DNA from: Podarcis raffonei
Lineage: Eukaryota; Chordata; Lepidosauria; Squamata; Lacertidae
Assembly: GCF_027172205.1 (NCBI RefSeq)
Contig: NC_070614.1
Span: 38,322,001-38,386,000, forward strand
Length of the DNA stretch: 64,000 nt
Reading direction: 5' to 3'
Shown here: in pieces, positions 1-11,234 of the stretch
Numbering within the stretch: position 1 is the stretch's first letter
How the letters are laid out: each line of letters opens with the position of its first letter
Translations under genes and position numbers: made by a program
Notes under the pieces: generated by a model
What the model saw: the letters and a program-made list of their open reading frames with translations, nothing else
Database searches by the model: none
What the model was told of the DNA's origin: nothing

Positions 1-2640
1 GAAGGGCTTGTGCAACAAATCCCCTTCTCCAAAAGATCAGTCTTTTTGCAGTAAGGAATGTGAGCGGGAAATGCACTGGAAAGTGCGCAATAACATTGAA
101 CCTCGAAAACAAATCAGAATGAAAACTCATTAATTAGCCACTATTGTCTCATCTCCCTGAAAACAAATCAGAATAAATGCTCAATAAGGCAGGTTGTATG
201 GAAGCATCTAGAGGCTGGCTCGGAAGAGTCAGGACAGAACAATGAATGGCTGTGGCTGTACCCAGATCTAGATCTGAAGCTTTCTCTGGAGGGATACTCC
301 TAAACATTTTGTGAAACTAAATTTGGCCTTATTGAGGGGCAGTATTTCAATATGAGTAGGAAAATGAGAGGACCCCTAAACATTTTTTTAGAAAACACTG
401 CAGCTCAAGCCCCAGAGAGACCAATTTAGGCCCAGTTCATGTTTTACCGGTGCAATTTGGCATTGGCGGTGGAAGCAACCTTGCTGTTGTTACTGGCGGT
501 GGTGATGATCTGTCTTTACTAAATTTGTACACTGGCTTTCATCACGAAGAGCTTGAGGCGACTTACAGAAGGGTAAATCAAAACAACATTAAAAGCTATG
601 AAAACCAACCCAAATAAAACAAAGAACAATGAAAACACAAAAAGGGACAGAAAGACAACAGTGACAACAGACCCAGACTAGCAACATGAAAGTGTCCATG
701 TCTGTGGAATACCAGAAGGAAAGGAGCCAAGCACACAGCTGATGGAAGGACATCCCACAGTTCTGGGGTGGCAACCGAGAAGGCCTTGTTTATTTGCATG
801 TAGTAGCATGACCTACTGCTGCAAGATGGATCCCCTACCAGGCAGCAGAAGTTTGGGGGGCTGCTGTATGCTCAGCCACCAAGTCCTGAGAACCAGACCT
901 CTTCTTTTTCACCTTAGGGCGTGTTTTCATGGGGCTATTGACACAGAAATGTTGAGAAACAGAATCAAGGGAGTTGGCAGGCCTAACCAAAAGGGTTCAG
1001 TAATTGACGATGGGATTATGCCTGTCTCCTTAAGCATTTTAGCATGCCCGTAGTGTCTGTCACTGAAGCGACACAAAAACGTTTCCTCAGGGTAAAATAT
1101 TGTGTGAACATAACCAGAGAAAAGATTGGCTTCTTGGGCCTCCAGAGGGCTGCTGAAAGGAGGAGGAGGTGGAGAAAGAGGAAGTGGAGAAAGAACTGGC
1201 ACTAAATCCAGGGCAGGCGTTACCTAGGTGTCAAACGCCCACGTGCCCATGATGGCAAGAAAATTGTCCTTTCAATGGCACTTCCTGCTAAGACCTGCCT
1301 AATTTACTTCTCGCTACAGGATCTGAAGACGTGTGCTGAAATTTCTTGAGATGAAAGGGGAGAAGGGTGGGGGGGAATTGATTTCCCCTGTGGAGGCAAA
1401 CGAGCTAGGCCCAGCCCTGTTCCTGGGGTCTCTTCCCACTCCTGTCCTTGTGCAACTCCTCATGCCAGCATGGCATGGGGAGAAGTAGGTAGCGAACAAG
1501 AAAAGAGGCCCTGTTGGTTACCGTGGCACTCCCATCACCATGGAAACTGGATGATATTGCACACACTGGGAAACATCAGCTAATTGAGCAAAATTACCAA
1601 TACCCAGCCCCCCTCCTCCAGGCCGGATAAGCTCAGGGTGGGAGTGAGGAATCCAATGTGGAACTTGCGAAAAGCAGGGATCCCTCGCCTGGCATTGCCA
1701 TGTGGCTGCCTCTGGGCTGGGGGCGGCTGTTTATATGCAGAAAGAGTGTCATGAAATGCGATCTGGGGCCTTTCCTGTCTCAGAGAGATGGCTGCAGTCC
1801 AGGGTTGGCAGAGAGGCAGCCTAGGAAGAGCAGGGAGAAAGCTTCGGGTTGGAAGATTGGAAGGGGGGGCAGTGGATGTTGCTTACATGTCATATTTGAG
1901 GGTCCAACGGAGAAGGGCAGGCATGGCGACTAGGCTGCAGCCTTTCCTACCCTGGCGCCTCAGCGGATTCACACTGGGAGCCCTTGACCTGAAATGTTGC
2001 AGCTGCCCTGCAGCCTGGAGCTGATCAAGAAGAGATCAACGCAGTGCATTTTCAAAGGTTACCCAGGCCCCCCAGGGGCACAGAGTCTCTCAGTGCAAAC
2101 AGCCGATTGTAGCTGCCATTCCAAAAGACAGTTTTGCAAGCGGGGGAGCGTTAGGGGAAGTTCTCTGAACAACACTTGTATGTTGGGGGCGATCTGTAGC
2201 TAGGAGAGACAATGTTTTTCAGCAGATAAATGTACTTCCCGCCTTATGTACAGTCTGGCAACAGGGTTGGGGTGGGGAATCACACAGCAGCTCAAGGCAA
2301 GGAGCTGGCAACATCTGTGAGCATCAGATGCCATTTTGCCCTCTAGACTGGCATCATCCCTATGCCAAGCTGGTACCAGGATGTCAATTGACTTATCTTT
2401 ATTGGCCAAGTCTCAGCCACCTACCAGAATGGTGACCGTGTGAAGTCCTTTTTCTGCACTCTGCTACTTCCCACTGTCACAACTGGGATGAAGCTGCAGG
2501 AGTAACACACGGCTGCCTGCGGTTGGCTTTTCCTTTAGAGGATTGAATGACTACATTTGGACAACCCAGGAAGCTAGAAACTTAGTAGGAGCAGTAGCCG
2601 TGGAAGTACAAAACCAGTGCTCAGTACTTCTTCTCCTTCC
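1..2640. other. Intergenic, no gene recognised
   Basis: No open frame here resembles a known protein, and no complete repeat was recognised. The stretch is moderately GC-rich and looks largely unique. One RFX-like motif pair at 1516-1547 is listed separately. In human, ISOC2 lies upstream of SHISA7, but I see no ISOC2 exon here. Confidence 0.5.
1516..1547. promoter_or_regulatory. Two RFX X-box-like motifs
   Basis: GGTTACCGTGGCAC (1516-1529) is followed five bases later by TCACCATGGAAAC (1535-1547). Both resemble halves of the RFX X-box (GTNRCC, short spacer, RGYAAC), each with mismatches. Binding is inferred from motif likeness only. Chance occurrence is possible, although a much better site lies at 15766-15793. 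Confidence 0.3.
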
Positions 2641-2685
2641 AATAAACACAGTCTGAAGCCAAAATTTGTTCTTGGCCTTCTGATT

Positions 2686-2935
2686 GATCATGGTTTGTTT
2701 GAGAGAAACAAACCACAAGCACTGGTTCAGAGGCCACAGCAAACCCAAGGCTCATTATGTTTTGCTCCTGCTCTTGCTAGCGGAGAAGTGAAGCAAGACC
2801 ATTCCGGCACATGCAATAGCACTCTGCTTGTTCACAGTAAACCATGGTTCATGGCTTACTGCAACCTTCCCCAACCTCATGTCTTCCAGATGTTTTGGAC
2901 TACAACTCATATCCATTCCAGCCAGCATTGTGCCT
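2686..2935. repeat. Decayed foldback and hAT-MITE fragments
   Basis: The first part carries inverted short motifs of the AAACCATGGTTT kind (around 2690-2710 and 2837-2855). The last part (about 2860-2935) matches one end of the hAT-type MITE that appears better preserved at 7128-7259, sharing CTTCCAGATGTTTTGGACTA. No TSD was found. Confidence 0.4.
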
Positions 2936-2943
2936 TTGTAATA

Positions 2944-3185
2944 CAGTGGTACCTCGGGTTACATACGCTTCAGGTTACATACGCTTCAGGTTACAGACTC
3001 CACTAACCCAGAAATAGTACCTCAGGTTAAGAACTTTGCTTCAGGATGAGAACAGAAATCGTGCTCCGGCGGCGCGGCAGCAGCAGGAGGCCCCATTAGC
3101 TAAGGTGGTGCTTTAGGTTAAGAACAGTTTCAGGTTAAGAACGGACATCCGGAACGAAATAAGTACTTAACCCGAGGTACCACTG
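2944..3185. mobile_element. Tigger-like (pogo/Tc1-mariner) MITE, copy 1
   Basis: The element begins CAGTGGTACCTCGGGTTA and ends with its reverse complement, flanked by TA on both sides (2942-2943 and 3186-3187). TA duplication plus this terminus fits a non-autonomous Tigger-like element. The interior has repeated CTTCAGGTTAAGA-like units around a GC-rich core (about 3062-3105). No open frame is present. Three more copies lie at 19598, 21547 and 36724. Confidence 0.75.
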
Positions 3186-3514
3186 TATGTATCTTTCAAA
3201 TATTGGCTTTATTTACATATTTACATGTATGTATTTATATACAATGCAAAGCACAAACAGAAAAAAGCAATATGCACACTCCTACCAGTTTGTAGATGTG
3301 CCAGCTCATATAATATCTCCAGGCAGAAGCATCTTGTACTCTAAGATGCTTTAAGAGACTTCAGCTCACACTCTGCCTCTTTTCTGCCTGTCCCTAAAAC
3401 TGCTTCTTTTGTTCCTTCCTTATACACACACACAGCTGGATAGGATGTGTCACCTCTCTCAAATTCTATGGCTTTCCCATTCCAAACATTCTAGAGATAT
3501 ACCAAGCAAACAGA

Positions 3515-4001
3515 TGTTGGCGGTCCCAACTGTTGGGTTGAAATAAACGACAGACGAGTGAGGAGTGTCATATGGGAGGCATCTCCCGAGCATGTCTCGG
3601 GGAGTCCCTTTTATTGAATATTACAGCATTGCCACATATGTGCTTATTGCTGATTGGTTAACACAAGTACAAAGTAAAGGTTGCATATAAGCATTAATCA
3701 TGAATAGATTAAAGGGTGGGAAAGGGAACACAGAACTAGACAGGCATGAAAACCTCCTTACTAAACTATAACTAGTGACTGATATAGCAAGACTTAAAAG
3801 GACATAACAATTACGTTCCGATAAATGTGGTCAACTATGCATTAAGAACAGGTCAGGGTATAATGTTTTCATGAACTCAATGTGAACTGAACATTCTAGG
3901 GTGATGAGGGAATGTCTTAGTATTAGAACGGCATGTGCAGAAGCAAAGCTTCCCATCATGCCAAAGTCATGTGCAGAAGCAAAGCTTCCCTTCACCCAAC
4001 A
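3515..4001 (-). mobile_element. Solo LTR fossil of an endogenous retrovirus
   Basis: The 487-bp block has short inverted ends TGTTGG/CCAACA. Read on the minus strand it has an AATAAA signal followed by an R/U5-like segment and ends in CA. A 23-bp direct repeat lies in the part corresponding to U3. No internal retroviral sequence adjoins it, so it is a solo LTR. No clean TSD was seen, which suggests an old or altered insertion. The family is unassigned. Confidence 0.55.
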
Positions 4002-4871
4002 ATAGGGGTGTGTGTGTCCACACCTGCACAATGATGTTGTGGGTGGATGTCTACCAAGATCAGTCACCACCTCCTTCTTCATTCACCTGGAGTATGTGCA
4101 GGGAGGAAAAGGCGTGGATAACTTTATAAAGGGGAAGCTTTTCAAATAAGTATCAAGTAACCTCACCCACCCTTGTAGATGGTAGGACCTAAATCTAGGT
4201 TGAAAGCAGCCTGTTGAGGATGAGCATGAATAATTCTACTGTAGAAAAATTACATTTTTGTACTACAATAAATAAGCTGTGTGTAAACAGCCTAAGATGG
4301 GGAGGGGAGACAAGTACAAATAGTACCAAATAGCTCTTACCACCCCCCAGCTTGTCTCCATGCCTCTAGGCTTGTTGTCACTTGCCATTTTGGGGGGCAC
4401 GTGTCTGGCTATTGTAGGACACTTCTGCTGCATACGCAGGCAAAACATTTTGCCAGATTCTTCCGCTTGAGTCAGTCTACGTGCGCCTGAGCACAGGTGC
4501 TTAAAACTTGAGAATGTCTCTGTGTTAGTGAGAAATCCTTTTCTTTTGGCGAGAGTTATTAGCAATGCTTTCAAAATGTACATCTCAACATAAGACTTCA
4601 GAATTCAATTCATCACCTCTACCTGGAACAACCAGAATTACATTTCTAACTCAATAGCACTAGCCAGCCAGCTTACCAGAGTCCTAATCAAATCCAGATA
4701 ATGGTTTGCATGCCTATGAATGCCATATGATGTGTCACATGAGATGCATCGCTACAGGAAAATTAAGTGTGTAGGAATCAGTGGCCCAATTGGTTCTTGT
4801 TTTTTGGCACCAATTGAAAATGCAGAGGTTGATAGCTTTCACAGGCCACGCTCACGCCATACAGTTAAATC
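4002..4871. other. Intergenic, nothing recognised
   Basis: AT-rich sequence without a credible coding frame or a repeat I can name. A link to the adjoining LTR block cannot be excluded for the first 150 bases. Confidence 0.4.
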
Positions 4872-5145
4872 CCTATGATACCATACATAGTAACGGCTTC
4901 CGGCAAAGACTTATGGGAGTTGCAGTTCCTTAAGGGCGTTGAAAGTTGTCAGGTTACCCCTGTTCCCCTCACAGTGTCACAGTTCCCAGAGTGGTTTAAC
5001 AACCAATGCCTCTTCCCAGAGAACTCTGGGAATTGTAGTCCTGTGAGGGCAATAGGGGGTCTCCTAGCAACTCGGCACGCTTAACCAACTACATCTCCCA
5101 GAAATCTTTGGGGAAATACCTGGTTGTTTAAAGTAGTATCATACC
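4872..5145. repeat. Long foldback MITE (family B)
   Basis: The outer arms are inverted copies (ATGATACCA... against ...AGTATCAT), and inner arms pair around motifs such as CTCTGGGAATTGTAGTC and its partners. The same TGTAGTTNGTTAAGGGTG-type motif recurs at 6048, 18826, 35172 and 53155. The sequence is non-coding and folds back on itself over most of its length. The superfamily is uncertain. Confidence 0.6.
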
Positions 5146-6047
5146 GGTAGTTTTGTCAACATGTGTGGTGTCAATGTGGGCACAGTTCTATGTCACAGGT
5201 TCCTCTCCCTGATTAGGAATGCCACCATGTTTTTCCCCTAAGCAGTGCACTTGTACTTTTAATAGCTGCAGAAATTCAACTGAGGGTTTTTTTAACCATC
5301 GCTGTATCTCAGTTTCTTCTGCTTCGACGGCCATTTGAAGCTACCCTCAGTGCTCGGTTCCAGAACTAACTGTGTAGCAATAATAAAGAGAAGGTAGTCT
5401 CTGAGCATGCACAGTCTGCATTTCCCTCCTCAATGAGTAACGCACCCAGCAGCCCGCATGCATCTGGGGCAGGGGTTTTCCAGGCAGATTTCAGCCCCAG
5501 CACTGCGTTTAATTACGACTCATACAAGTAAGCATTGGTTGACACTGGTTGACAGCCCACCCCACCCCAAATGTTCTGCAATGTTTTGATTCGAGCACCA
5601 GGGAGCTTCTGTGCCCTCCTGCCAGATTTCCCTAATTACCCAAAGAAGCCAACATCAATTGGCAGAAATTCTGATCTGTTGCCAACCAGGAAATGGAGGG
5701 AGCCAAGAGATATTTATGCCAGTCACGGAGTTGGCGTGAAGACTTAGAAAGTGTGAGAGAGAAAGAGAACACACATGTAGAAGGAGCAGATGGGGACACT
5801 GGGGAATAGCAAGGGAAGAGGGATACACCACGGGTCGTTCCTAAGAGCCATTATTTGTTCCCTTGATCTCTGCGGATGCTATGAAAAAGTCTCCATCATT
5901 GACAGGGATGTCACAGGGCTGGGTGCCTACAGTGTACTGCAGCCTTCACAGAAACACTCTCCCGCATTTTACAGGCCAGGAGGTAGGAGTCCACTTTCCC
6001 ACACAGAAGTCTGCCTTATACAGATGCAGACCAATGGTCCAACTGCA
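5146..6047. other. Intergenic, nothing firm
   Basis: No gene seen. About 6008-6045 has a weak match to the 3' end of the tRNA-type SINE that is seen in full at 10430-10608. Confidence 0.4.
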
Positions 6048-6192
6048 TAGACACCATACCTTTAAAGCACCCCTCCTCAAAGAATTCTGGGAGCTGTAGT
6101 TGGTTAAGGGTGCTGGGTGGGTAAGCTGCAGCTCCCAGGATTCTTTGGGAGGAAGTTATGTGCTTTAAATGTCTGGTGTGTACACAGGTGGC
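6048..6192. repeat. Foldback MITE, family B (short form)
   Basis: The arms CACACCATACCTTTAAAGCA and TGTGCTTTAAATGTCTGGTG are inverted. The inner arms AGAATTCTGGGAGCTGTAG and CTGCAGCTCCCAGGATTCTT also pair. It is the short relative of the 4872-5145 element. Confidence 0.6.
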
Positions 6193-6699
6193 ATTAACTG
6201 TTGAAGAAGGAAATGCGAGAGTCAGAGGCTCCCTCTATTGGCCTGGCTGAGACACCAGTTGTCATTTGGCGCCTCCTCCCGCCCCAGAACAGCCCCCCAT
6301 TTCAACCATTTTTTAATAACAGTTACGTAACTTTATTAGGAATTGATATCTGAAGTTGAATTACAAGTCCTTTGGAACCTGGCAGAGGGGCAATTTAACT
6401 AAAAGCACTCAGGCTGGCAAAATGTCTAACGCTTCAATACTGGAAAGTGAAGTCTACCTCCCTGATGGAAGGTTTTCCTGTTTCTTGTTGCAAGGTTAAT
6501 TGGTGTTCCTAACACATATCCAGTGTGATTGATGGGTATTTTGTCATTTTGCTACTTTGTATTGTATTATATTGATGGATAGATGGAGTGATTGTATGTG
6601 TTGTACATTTATCGTACCTTTTAATCTTTTGTATTAACAAGTTTTCCACAGCTGTGGGAACATTTGAGCGAAAAAGCAATATCCAAATAAACTGTAACA

Positions 6700-6852
6700 C
6701 AGAGCTTTCCAAACTTTTCATGTTGGTGACACACTTTCTAGACATGCATCATTTTGCAACACAGTAATTCAGTTTTACTAGCAAACTGGAGGTTAAACTA
6801 ACCCATTTCCAACCCTGGGAGGAGCACGGGGAGTGTTTGCATGATACACCTA

Positions 6853-6903
<51 letters not shown>

Positions 6904-7032
6904 TTATTTATACCCCGCCCATCTGGCTGGGTTTCCCCAGCCACTCTGAGCGGCTTCCAGCAAAATATTAAAATACAAAAACACTGCAGCCGACACACTA
7001 ACGAGTTGCGACACACAGTTTGGAAAGCTCTG
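6700..7032. mobile_element. hAT-type element with nested insertion
   Basis: The ends CAGAGCTTTCCAAACT and AGTTTGGAAAGCTCTG are perfect inverted repeats, flanked by 8-bp sites CTGTAACA (6692-6699) and CTTTAACA (7033-7040) with one mismatch. This is the hAT signature. An AAT microsatellite and a piece of another repeat (about 6857-6990, with ACCCCGCCCATCTGGCTGGG) sit inside it. It is non-coding. Confidence 0.75.
6857..6903. repeat. (AAT)n microsatellite
   Basis: About 15 AAT units. It gives meaningless poly-Asn and poly-Leu frames on the two strands. Confidence 0.9.
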
Positions 7033-7127
7033 CTTTAACATGGCTCCCCTGTTGTAAGTGTGCAAATGATGAAGTGTGCATGTATACTTGTTCATTTACT
7101 TGTCTATCCTTCCTCTTTGATCTAGAA

Positions 7128-7259
7128 CAGCTTTCTCCACCCTGGTGCTCCCCAGAACATTTTGGACTACAATCCAACCAGCATGACCAATGGTTGGGGA
7201 ATTTGATGGTGGAGACTAGACTCCAAAACATCTGGAGGGCACAACGTTTGGGAAGGCTG
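7128..7259. mobile_element. hAT-type MITE
   Basis: A 132-bp foldback with ends CAGCTTTCTCCACCCTGGTG and a matching inverted end finishing GGGAAGGCTG. The 8-bp flanks ATCTAGAA (7120-7127) and ATCTGGAA (7260-7267) differ by one base, as expected for an aged hAT TSD. Confidence 0.7.
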
Positions 7260-7346
7260 ATCTGGAATGATTTCCAAGGTGATTAGGTAACATCTAATTA
7301 CATTAGGGCTGTGTCCAGTCCTCTGAAATTCATTACAGCATAAATC

Positions 7347-7798
7347 AAGGGTGGGGAAGCTGTGGACCTCCAGATCTTGTTGGAACTTTAACTTCGAACA
7401 ACCTCTGTTAGCATCCTCTTAAGCATATGCGGCGCCAAGGTGCAAAGATCTGCCCGGCGCCCCCCCCCCCCAGGTTGCCCAGTCCCAGGCAAGCAGGAGG
7501 GCGGAGCTGGCTGGCCGCCTCAGCGTCTCGCTGGCTTGGTCACTGAACTCACGGCGCAGAGCCGCCCGCAGCAGAAGAGCCCACCACAGCACTCTGACCA
7601 ATGGGTGGGCTCTTCCCCAGACTCAACTCTTGGGCGCCGGACTCTCGGCCTGGTGCCCCTGAGAGCCTGCCGCCCAGATGCCCCACACCCCTAGCGCCTA
7701 TGGGTAAGATGGCCCTGCCTATTAGCATGGCTAAGGGTCAAGGGTGGTAGGAGTTGCAGTCCAGCAACATCTGCAGGGCTACAGCTTCTCCATTCCTG
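7347..7798. mobile_element. hAT-type MITE split by a second insertion
   Basis: The outer halves (7347-7414 and 7729-7798) belong to the same MITE group as 7128-7259. They are separated by the 307-bp GC-rich block listed next. Re-joining them gives the usual foldback order, so the inner piece arrived later. Confidence 0.55.
7415..7721. mobile_element. GC-rich insertion, probably hAT
   Basis: Bounded by GTTAGCAT (7407-7414) and ATTAGCAT (7721-7728), an 8-bp flank with one mismatch. Its right end, read on the minus strand, is a hAT-like AGGCAGGGCCATCTTACCCA terminus. The left end looks worn. The interior is GC-rich with paired GGCGCC motifs and no credible gene. Confidence 0.45.
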
Positions 7799-8429
7799 TC
7801 AAAAAATACCATTACAAAACACCCCTAATCTCTGCCGAGCAGTGACATGATTCCAGAGCGTTCCAATTGCTCGCCCAGGGTTTGTGTTTAAATTGGAAAC
7901 TAGGCACAGCAGAGACTGCAGTGTCTTTATGAAATATGGTTTATTCACACATATTTACAACCTGCGTCTAGATGGAGAGAGACCTTTGTTGCTCCCCTAA
8001 GAGCAGACAGTGGAGAAATCAGCCATACTACCTGTGCCCCTGCGTCATGGCTTCTCCTCAGCCCCGCATGGCGTTTTCTTACTTCCTCCTTCTTCCCAGA
8101 ACTACTTGCTGAAATATCTCCTTCCCCTTCCAGCATTGCCCACTGTCACCTTGGCAACGTCCCCCTTTGTCCTGAGGAGAGGGTCTTACTTTTTTGCAGC
8201 TGGCTTATCACTATGAGGCTAGCTAGTGTTATTTCCTGCCCTTGCTAAATTCATAAATTTATGAGTTTGCTCAAATTGTAACCCTTTACTGAATCTAGAA
8301 GTTTGGGGGGCCTTGTCTGTCGTCGTCCCCCCCAATGTATTGCAATACATTGCAAGGACATTCACCCTGTTGTTTGTGGTGAAGCAGAGGAATCTATACT
8401 CTAGACGACAAGCAGGGTTCAGGAGGCTA
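7799..8429. other. Intergenic, nothing recognised
   Basis: Neither a gene nor a nameable repeat was seen up to the CR1 piece that follows. Confidence 0.4.
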
Positions 8430-9590
8430 AGGGAACGCAGTGGATGTAGCCTACCTTGATTTCAGCAAGGCATTTGACAAGGTGCCCCATGATATTCTTG
8501 TAAAGAAGCTGGTAAAATGCGGTCTTGACTATGCTACCACTCAGTGGATTTGTAACTGGCTGACTGACCGAACCCAAAGGGTGCTCATCAATGGTTCCTC
8601 TTCATCCTGGAGAAGAGTGACTAGTGGGGTGCCACAGGGTTCTGTCTTGGGCCCGGTTTTATTCAACATCTTTATCAACGACTTGGATGATGGACTCAAG
8701 GGCATCCTGATCAGATTTGCAGATGACACCAAACTGGGAGGGGTGGCTAACACCCCAGAGGACAGGATCACACTTCAAAATGACCTTGACAGATTAGAGA
8801 ACTGGGCCAAAACAAACAAGATGAACTTTAACAGGGAAAAATGTAAAGTATTGCACTTGGGCAAAAAAATGAGAGGCACAAATACAAGATGGGTGACACC
8901 TGGCTTGAGAGCAGTACATGTGAAAAGGATCTAGGAGTCTTGGTTGACCACAAACGTGACATGAGCCAACAGTGTGATGCGGCAGCTAAAAAAGCCAATG
9001 CAATTCTGGGCTGCATCAATAGGAGTATAGCATCTAGATCAAGGGAAGTAATAGTGCCACTGTATTCTGCTCTGGTCAGACCTCACCTGGAGTACTGTGT
9101 CCAGTTCCGGGCACCACAGTTCAAGAAGGACACTGACAAACTGGAATGTGTCCAGAGGAGGGCAACCAAAATGGTCAAAGGCCTGGAAACGATGCCTTAT
9201 GAGGAACGGCTAAGGGAGCTGGGCATGTTTAGCCTGGAGAAGAGGAGGTTAAGGGGTGATCTGATAGCCATGTTCAAATATATAAAAGGATGTCACATAG
9301 AGGAGGGAGAAAGGTTGTTTTCTGCTGCTCCAGAGAAGCGGACACGGAGCAATGGATCCAAACTACAAGAAAGAAGATTCCACCTAAACATTAGGAAGAA
9401 CTTCCTGACAGTAAGAGCTGTTCGACAGTGGAATTTGCTGCCAAGGAGTGTGGTGGAGTCTCCTTCTTTGGAGGTCTTTAAGCAGAGGCTTGACAACCAT
9501 ATGTCAGGAGTGCTCTGAAGGTGTTTCCTGCTTGGCAGGGGGTTGGACTCGATGGCCCTTGTGGTCTCTTCCAACTCTATGATTCTATGG
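8430..9590 (+). mobile_element. CR1 LINE, 5'-truncated, reverse-transcriptase end
   Basis: The translation shows CR1 reverse-transcriptase blocks in order: [36 protein letters not shown], then the FADDTKL catalytic motif. The C-terminal part ([12 protein letters not shown]..., [15 protein letters not shown]) follows in another frame, with one frame change near 8880-8905. The 3' end is the typical CR1 tail, with GGACTCGATGGCCCTTGTGG and ATTCTATG-like units. It lacks the 5' half, so it is an inactive copy. No TSD was seen, as is usual for CR1. Confidence 0.93.
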
Positions 9591-9744
9591 GAAACTAAAT
9601 TTTATAGGAGATAGGAATTACAGGTTGGGAGTATGACTGGTAGTGTAAGTTTGTTCCGATACATATCCATAGTTGTATTTCTGTATCATGCATCTTTATT
9701 ATACTTGACTACTGTACTCTACACTAGCTGCTTAGGAAGCTGAA

Positions 9745-10428
9745 TGTGTGTTGGGGAACTACTGTTGTCTATGCTCTGGTAAACTTAGGGTTAGATTACT
9801 GCAATGCGTTATACGTAGGGCTGCCTCTAAAGAAGGTTCGGAAACTTCAGCTAGTGCAGAATTCAGCAGCTAGGTTGCTCACCTGAGCAAGAGGGTTTGA
9901 GCATATTACACCGACCTTGGTCCGACTGCCCTGGCTACCAATTAATTTCCGGGCCCAATTCAAAGTGCTGTTTTTGACCTATAAAGCCTTAAATGGTTCA
10001 GGACTGCAGTACATCAAGAACTGCCTCTATCCATACGAACCTACCTGGACCCTGAGATCATCTTCTGAGGTCCTTCTTCATGTGCCTCCTCCTTGAGAGG
10101 TCCAAATGGTGGCAACACGAGAACGGGGCCTTCTCTGCAGTGGCTCCCCCTCTATGGAATGCCCTCCCCAGGGAGGTTCGCCTGGCACCTTCATTATACA
10201 CCTTTAGGCGCCAAGCAAAAACATTTCTTTTTAACCAGGTCTTTGGTTGGTTTGATTGACATCCTATGCCCTTTTAAAATGTGGGGTTTTTTGGTGGGGG
10301 GGTTATTGGGTTGTTTTTATTTTGGTTATGTATTTTGTGGTTTTATGTTTTGATTTTATTCTGTGAGATCTCTGGGTATAGGGAGGAATATAAATTCTAT
10401 TACTACTACTAATAATAATAATAATAAT
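9745..10428 (+). mobile_element. L2-like LINE 3' fragment
   Basis: A conceptual translation with stops shows the L2 C-terminal pattern: LDYCNALYVGLP, KLQLVQNSAARLL, then WNALPREVRLAPSLYTF. The 3' end runs into ATT/AAT units at 10398-10428, as L2 ends commonly do. The copy is decayed. Related pieces lie at 10612, 11235 and 58428. Confidence 0.8.
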
Positions 10429-10429
10429 G

Positions 10430-10608
10430 GAAGAGTGGTAGCTCAGTGGTAGAGATCTGCTTTGCATGTAGAAGGTTTCCAACTTCAATTCCCAGCATCT
10501 CCAGGGAGGGCTGGGAGAGACTCCTGTCAAACTACAGAGAGTTGCTGCCATTCAGTGCAGACAGTTCTGAGCTAGATGGACAAATGTCTTGATTCAGTAT
10601 AAGGCAGC
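10430..10608 (+). mobile_element. tRNA-derived SINE
   Basis: The head contains an A box (GTAGCTCAGTGGTAGAG) and a degenerate B box (AACTTCAATTCCC), i.e. a tRNA-like pol III promoter. The body ends in GAGCTAGATGGAC...CAGTATAAGGCAGC, the usual 3' part of this reptile family. It follows directly on the L2 tail. Other pieces lie at 19239 (minus), 19495, 22118 and 35330. Confidence 0.7.
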
Positions 10609-10611
10609 AGT

Positions 10612-10860
10612 CTGTGAAATGATTCACAGTTTGTATCCCATATGAAGTATATGGACCATTCTTGGAGGCCGTGCTCAATGTTCCCCTGCCTTCGGAAGTG
10701 AGGAAGGTGGTTATGCGGGACAGTGTCTTTTCTGTGGTGGCACCTTGCACATTCCCTCCCAATGAAGTTCATGTAGTCTCTTCTCTGCTTCTGAAGGCAA
10801 ATGAAAACCTTTCTTTTTAGGAAAGTCTTTGGAAGAAAGTCTGTTCACTGAGCTGTGTTG
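10612..10860 (+). mobile_element. L2-like LINE fragment
   Basis: The sequence matches the L2 C-terminal region only weakly (GTCTTTTCTGTGGTGGCACC, then a lysine/phenylalanine-rich end). It is too decayed for a reliable frame. Confidence 0.45.
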
Positions 10861-10967
10861 TTGGCAGAGTATTGTTGTCTATATACTATTATTGTTTTCA
10901 TACCGTTGGTACTAATCGGTTAAGTTTTATTGAAAAACGTTGAAAATTGTCGCCTTTTGTACACAAA

Positions 10968-11035
10968 TACATAAGAAGAGCCCTTCTGGATCAGTCCAGA
11001 GGCCCATCTGCCCCATCATCCTGTTTCCTAAAGTG
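10968..11035 (-). mobile_element. CR1-clade LINE 3' end fragment
   Basis: Matches the 3' tail that recurs at 21108 and 24238 (minus strand reading: GGATG...CTGGACT...GGGCC...CTGATCCAG...). Short and decayed. Confidence 0.5.
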
Positions 11036-11234
11036 GAACTCTAGACTTGGGAGAGGCTTGGAACATTTTTAAAATGTAGAGAACCAAGGCAGAGAAAGTG
11101 GAACAGACATAAAACATTTAATTGCTTAAAACTATAATCCGCCTTGGATATGTTGAGATCTAGAGTAGGTTATATACTAACAGAGTGGTGGGAAGCCTGT
11201 GGCCATGGGCATATATCAGAGGGGCAAGGGATCT

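Noticed and set aside
6841-7038. Poly-Asn / poly-Leu open frames
   Set aside because: They are translations of the AAT microsatellite inside a hAT element.
8889-9518. 209-codon frame as a host gene
   Set aside because: It is the C-terminal part of the CR1 reverse-transcriptase ORF, continuous with the element starting at 8430.
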